Source of the DNA: Opitutaceae bacterium UBA4094
GTDB lineage: Bacteria; Verrucomicrobiota; Verrucomicrobiia; Opitutales; Opitutaceae
NCBI GenBank assembly: GCA_002382525.1
Contig: DFYA01000220.1
Span: 9,206-18,484, forward strand
Length of the DNA: 9,279 bases
Direction: 5' to 3'
Part shown: in pieces, positions 5,774 to 9,279 of the stretch
How the letters are laid out: each line of letters starts with the position of its first letter
Numbering within the stretch: the first letter of the stretch is position 1
The notes under the pieces: model-generated
Databases searched by the model: none
What the model was told of the DNA's origin: nothing
What the model saw: only the letters and a program-made list of their open reading frames with translations
Translations under genes and position numbers: made by a program

Positions 5774-8700
5774 TCAGGGTTTCGCGGCGGGAGCCGTAAG
5801 GAGCCTCCAGCGGAGTTCGGTGCGCAGGCCGTCGTCTTCGAATTGCATGCTGACCGTGGCGTCGGACAGGTTCTCGAAGAGACCGAAGCGGACCGACGGA
5901 TCATAGGCGGGCAGGCGGGTGCTCCAGACGTTTCCGAAGACCGCATGCTCCAATACGCTCTCTTTCCATTCGAGAGCGCCAGCGGGAATCGAGGGCGCGA
6001 AACCGAGGACACGGGCGTTGGCCGCAGTGGCGGCGTCAGTGGTTTTGTCCAGCGCGAGCATCCACGGATAGACATGGCCCATCGCGACTAACGCACGTGC
6101 GCGTTCGGTGCGCATCGCCGAGACGAAATCAGCAGGTAACCCAGTGGTGCGCGCCTGCGGGTTGAAGGTGAGCGCCGCTCCGCCGAGGCGTGCCGGCCGG
6201 ACGCCGGTCACTCGCAATGGGGCGCCCCACGGGTGATTTGAAATGACGAGATAACGGCCATCGACACGGAGGGAGAAATCGATCGCGGCGACACCGAGCG
6301 GGCGGACGCTAAGCAGCCATTCGCGGGCGTTGCCCTGCCGGTGGAATTCGATGCGCATAAATCCGCCGCGTCCGTCCTCGCCCACCGGGTGAGCGTTGTC
6401 CAAGAGACGGGCGGCACGCTCCGGATCCGTCAGTTCCAAGGCGATGTGGGTGGGGCGGGTGAGGAGGTTGATGACGACCGGGATGTAGAGCATCGCGCGC
6501 TCCATGCCCGCGCCGCCCCCGCCGACGGGGGAGAAAATGCTGGCGAGTTCGCCGCTGCCCAAGCGGAGCACCGGGTCGCCGTCTTCGACAGCGACGTGGA
6601 GCGCGGGGCCGAGCAGGTCGTAGAACTCCGGACTCACGCCGAGGTAGTTTTGGAAGATATCTGCGGAGCCGGCCGCGATGTCGCGCCAGGCTTTTTCGGG
6701 TAGAACAAGGTCGAGTTGCGCGACGGGCGTGCGGTTAAAGACCGGGGTGACCGCGATGGAGCGTGTCGGGGCCTCGGTGGGCAACCAGGTGCGGAGCGCG
6801 TTATAGGCGCTATTCTCAATGAGCGGCAAAATGAAGGTCGTGAGCGTGTGATCTCCCGCAGCCGTGGCGTCTAGGCGGAGCGCGATGGGATCGAAAAACC
6901 GACTCCAGAAACGAGTGTAGTTTTCGAGGTAGCGGGCATACGCGGCGGCTTCTTCGGGCGTGACGCGGGTGATGGTGGAGGCCTGTGCGGACAACGGCTT
7001 CATCTGCGCAAGCGGACCGAACACGGTTGAGGAGGCGGAGTGGTCGGGGTGGAGCGTGAGATCGGGGGACAGTTCTTCCGGTTTCAGGTAGCCGAGATGG
7101 GCCAAGATCTCCGTCGTCGCGGGCGCGCCCGGGACATCGAGCTCACGAAGCAGGGTCGCGCCCACGAGGCGTTCCATGGCGAGCCGGGCGTTGACGCGCC
7201 GGTTTTGGGCGATCTTTACCGCCGGGCCCACGAGACGGCGGATAAACGCGTCCGACAGATAAACGTAGGCGCGGGTGTCGGGGGTGGGCTGGAGCTTGTG
7301 CAGCATGTAGCGGAACTCGTCGCCGGCACCGAGACTGTTCGCGCCGTTCGCGGCGGAGAGAGCGAGGGCGGATTTGAGTTCGTTCGCGTGATTGGAGAGG
7401 AACCAAAGATCGCCCTTGATCGCCCAGTGGGCGGAACCGGTGGCGGTAGGCAGGGAGTAAACGCCGTCGCGAGAGGCGAGAGGCGACAGGATAGGTTTGA
7501 GGAGCCGGGAGAGCAGTGCGCCCGAACGGACGCGCGCGATCACGGTGATGTCGGTGCCGTCGGCGAAAAAGAGGTCGGGGGTGAACACGGCACATTCAGT
7601 GACGAGGCCGCTGTCGAGGATGGTGTTGACCAATGCGGAGGTGAGGCCGAGTTCGGCGGAGTAACGGTCGCGCAGATCGTAATCGAGGCCGGGCGCGGCC
7701 AAGGCGCCGACGCGGCGCACGAAGGCGGAATCGGGTGCGAAGAGTTGGTTAAGTGCGGTCGGTTGGGCGGCGTAAAAGAACGCGCGGTCAGCCGGCACGA
7801 AGTTGGCGAGCGGGAGAGATGGCAGGGTTTTGCCGCGGGCCATGTCGGAATAGGGGTGCGACTTCACCGTGACGCCGGGGATTTCGGCGACCGCTACGGT
7901 TTTCGCATCGGGTGGGGCGGGCGTGGTGCGCGGGGCGGGATTGTTGGTGTCGATGGTTTGGAGCTGGAGGGTTTCCTGCACGGCGGCGCGACCGCCGAAA
8001 AGTGCGAGGAACGAAGGTGGGGGTTGGCCGTTGTTCCGTTGCGTGGGTTCGCTGCGATAGATTTCGGCACCGTAGAGCGCCGGAACGATATCCAGCCACG
8101 TGCGGAGCAGCGATGCGTCACCCTGGTCGACGAGGGATGTCCATTCGGCGGCGCGTAGGCCGGCCCAGGAAGAGAGTTGGACGCGGGTGCCGGGGGCGGT
8201 GTTGGACCAATCCCAGTCGACGGTGAGGGTGCGACCGGAGAGGGAGTCGGTAAACACGAGTTGGGCGGGGCCGCGCGCAGAGGCGGCGGAGCTCGCGTGC
8301 AGTTCAACCACCTGCTCGGTCGGCCGCGGCGCGACGGCGTCGTTGAGAACGTCTTTTTTGGAGATCGTGAGCCCAAGCTTCTTGAGGAGGTCGAAGTCGA
8401 TGGGGACGCGCTTTGTGGTGTGGTCGGTGAAGAGCACCCAGTGTTGGCCATCGTCAAGCGCGGGCGTGAGTTCGAGGAGGAGCGGGGACGGCTGCCGACT
8501 TTTGCCGGATTCCGGCGGCGTCATGTCGGCATCGGGCACGAGGCCGATGTCGACCGTGGCTTCGCGAAAGTTTTTAACCAACTGGGCCCGTGTCGCCTCG
8601 GGGAGGGCAGAGTGGTCGGGATTCAGCGGGTGCCCGTGGTTCGCGACCAGTTCGAGAAGAACCGGATCGTGAAGACTGGAGGGGCCGCGCCCGTTATTTT

Positions 8701-9037
8701 GTTTGGCGTAGTTGACGAGCGAATACTGATGACGGGTGAGTGTCCATTGATCGGAACGAATTCTGGCTTCAATGCGATTGGCGAGCGAGCGGGCGCCGTC
8801 GGCGTGGAGAGCTTCCCAATTCGTGATGTCGTAAAACACCTGGCGGAGTCCGCTGCCTGCGGGCGGCTGGGCGAGTGTCCACGTTCCGTCGGCGGGTAGT
8901 CGGGTCTCGCCGGAGAGCACGGTGAGGCCGAGGGCGTCATCATGGTAACGCGTGGTGTTGATGACTTCGGCGGCGTTGGCTGACGCACTGGAGCAGGCAA
9001 CGCTGGCAATGAACAAGGGGAGGGTGGTAAGGCGCAT
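5774..9037 (-). CDS. Large secreted protein of unknown function (1087 aa)
   Basis: I do not recognise the family with confidence. The N-terminus (MRLTTLPLFIASVACSSASA, then NAAEV) is a Sec-type signal peptide with likely cleavage near residues 22-24. No further obvious transmembrane helix is seen, so the protein should be periplasmic, outer-membrane-associated or exported. Residues ~30-400 look like one unit, ending in a Pro/Thr/Ala-rich linker (about 364-380, APRTTPAPPD). From about 405 comes a pattern reminiscent of DUF3352-like proteins: PLANFVPADRAFFYAAQP (409-426), ITVIARVRSGALLSRLLKPI (497-516) and HWAIKGDLWFLSNHANELKS (537-556). A partly similar arrangement recurs further on (ALELTDPERAARLLDNAH, 866-883; VDGRYLVISNHP, 925-936), suggesting two related domains. 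No catalytic motif was found. It is transcribed as a single gene after a strong terminator, with the HTH gene 156 bp downstream. No Shine-Dalgarno precedes the start. Confidence 0.88.
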   Translation of the reverse strand: MRLTTLPLFIASVACSSASANAAEVINTTRYHDDALGLTVLSGETRLPADGTWTLAQPPAGSGLRQVFYDITNWEALHADGARSLANRIEARIRSDQWTLTRHQYSLVNYAKQNNGRGPSSLHDPVLLELVANHGHPLNPDHSALPEATRAQLVKNFREATVDIGLVPDADMTPPESGKSRQPSPLLLELTPALDDGQHWVLFTDHTTKRVPIDFDLLKKLGLTISKKDVLNDAVAPRPTEQVVELHASSAASARGPAQLVFTDSLSGRTLTVDWDWSNTAPGTRVQLSSWAGLRAAEWTSLVDQGDASLLRTWLDIVPALYGAEIYRSEPTQRNNGQPPPSFLALFGGRAAVQETLQLQTIDTNNPAPRTTPAPPDAKTVAVAEIPGVTVKSHPYSDMARGKTLPSLPLANFVPADRAFFYAAQPTALNQLFAPDSAFVRRVGALAAPGLDYDLRDRYSAELGLTSALVNTILDSGLVTECAVFTPDLFFADGTDITVIARVRSGALLSRLLKPILSPLASRDGVYSLPTATGSAHWAIKGDLWFLSNHANELKSALALSAANGANSLGAGDEFRYMLHKLQPTPDTRAYVYLSDAFIRRLVGPAVKIAQNRRVNARLAMERLVGATLLRELDVPGAPATTEILAHLGYLKPEELSPDLTLHPDHSASSTVFGPLAQMKPLSAQASTITRVTPEEAAAYARYLENYTRFWSRFFDPIALRLDATAAGDHTLTTFILPLIENSAYNALRTWLPTEAPTRSIAVTPVFNRTPVAQLDLVLPEKAWRDIAAGSADIFQNYLGVSPEFYDLLGPALHVAVEDGDPVLRLGSGELASIFSPVGGGGAGMERAMLYIPVVINLLTRPTHIALELTDPERAARLLDNAHPVGEDGRGGFMRIEFHRQGNAREWLLSVRPLGVAAIDFSLRVDGRYLVISNHPWGAPLRVTGVRPARLGGAALTFNPQARTTGLPADFVSAMRTERARALVAMGHVYPWMLALDKTTDAATAANARVLGFAPSIPAGALEWKESVLEHAVFGNVWSTRLPAYDPSVRFGLFENLSDATVSMQFEDDGLRTELRWRLLTAPAAKP

Positions 9038-9180
9038 GTCGTTGGCGAAATGAGGCGGCGTGCGCGGGAGAAAGCGACGGTCTTTTTGAGAGAGGGCCGG
9101 TTAGTGGTTTCGGTTGTGAAAAGCATTAGCGCGCAGCGGCCGACTGTGCTGGATCGTTGGCGTCATTGAAGAATGGATAC

Positions 9181-9209
9181 AAAAAAGCGGCCCGCTGTGG
9201 GCGGGCCGC
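9181..9209 (-). terminator. Rho-independent terminator (minus-strand sense)
   Basis: A perfect 9-bp GC stem, GCGGCCCGC (9187-9195) pairing with GCGGGCCGC (9201-9209), encloses a five-base loop. Six T residues follow immediately on the minus strand (9186-9181). It lies one base beyond a TAA stop at 9211-9213, so it probably ends the minus-strand gene entering from the right edge and separates it from the 1087-residue gene. Confidence 0.88.
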
Positions 9210-9210
9210 G

Positions 9211-9279
9211 TTAGGGAACTTCGGACTTCCCTGAGCTCACGCTCAGGGACACGTCGGAGGGATCAGGCTTTGGCTTTTT
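9211..9279 (-). CDS. C-terminal tail of an unidentified protein (partial, 22 codons; N-terminus beyond right edge)
   Basis: The minus-strand frame from the right edge is open for 22 codons and stops at TAA (9213-9211), one base before the terminator. The visible end reads KPDPSDVSLSVSSGKSEVP, a hydrophilic Lys/Pro/Ser-rich tail with no recognisable motif. The stop just before a strong terminator supports a real gene end. The coding tail contains a perfect 8-bp hairpin (CCCTGAGC at 9229-9236 and GCTCAGGG at 9241-9248). Too little is visible to name the product, and chance openness of a short frame is possible. Confidence 0.45.
   Translation of the reverse strand, partial: KKPKPDPSDVSLSVSSGKSEVP
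9229..9248. repeat. Inverted repeat (8-bp stem, 4-base loop) upstream of the terminator
   Basis: CCCTGAGC and GCTCAGGG are perfectly complementary around a TCAC loop. On the minus strand this hairpin comes 19 bases before the terminator stem, inside the last codons of the partial gene. It has no T-tract of its own. It could stabilise the mRNA 3' end or be incidental. Confidence 0.6.

Noticed and set aside
7040..8158. 372-residue plus-strand open frame inside the 1087-residue gene
   Set aside because: Antisense shadow with Gly/Arg/Glu-rich, low-complexity composition and no domain. It is explained by GC bias of the real minus-strand gene.
8980..9037. Lipoprotein signal in the 1087-residue protein
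   Set aside because: A cysteine is present at residue 15, but the preceding residues (SVA) do not fit a lipobox at position -3. A signal peptidase I site near ANA is more likely.

Overview
This is a high-GC bacterial window, probably from Verrucomicrobiota and perhaps Opitutaceae. The assignment rests on the gene mix, the strong GC bias at third codon positions, and the absence of Shine-Dalgarno motifs ahead of every start examined. No rRNA, tRNA, CRISPR array or recognisable transposase is visible, so the taxonomy is an inference.

Left part. Bases 1-1115 (minus) hold the N-terminal ~371 residues of an ABC1/UbiB/AarF atypical kinase that runs off the left edge. A 174-bp divergent gap separates it from a 106-residue orphan protein (1290-1610, plus).

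Centre left. Bases 1706-4751 (plus) are a compact three-gene MacAB/Lol-type exporter operon. It encodes a periplasmic adaptor (MacA-like), a stand-alone ABC ATPase, and a four-TM FtsX/MacB-type permease. The genes overlap by 1 and 4 bases, which suggests translational coupling. No outer-membrane channel gene is present here. A YjbQ/UPF0047 protein (secondary thiamine-phosphate synthase family) follows after 16 bp and may be co-transcribed.

Centre. Bases 5223-5637 form the most unusual object in the window. A 124-residue protein with a helix-turn-helix (minus strand) lies exactly between two 20-bp direct repeats, with no spacer bases at either end. The repeats differ by one base, and each contains the palindrome GTTCGTA-W-TACGAAC. 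The copy at the start codon could be an autoregulatory operator. The second copy, placed directly after the stop codon, makes the unit look like a repeat-bounded cassette (gene plus one repeat = 395 bp).

Right part. Bases 5774-9037 (minus) encode one 1087-residue secreted protein of unknown function with a signal peptide. Upstream of it lies a strong intrinsic terminator (9181-9209, minus sense). The terminator follows what looks like the last 22 codons of another minus-strand gene entering from the right edge.
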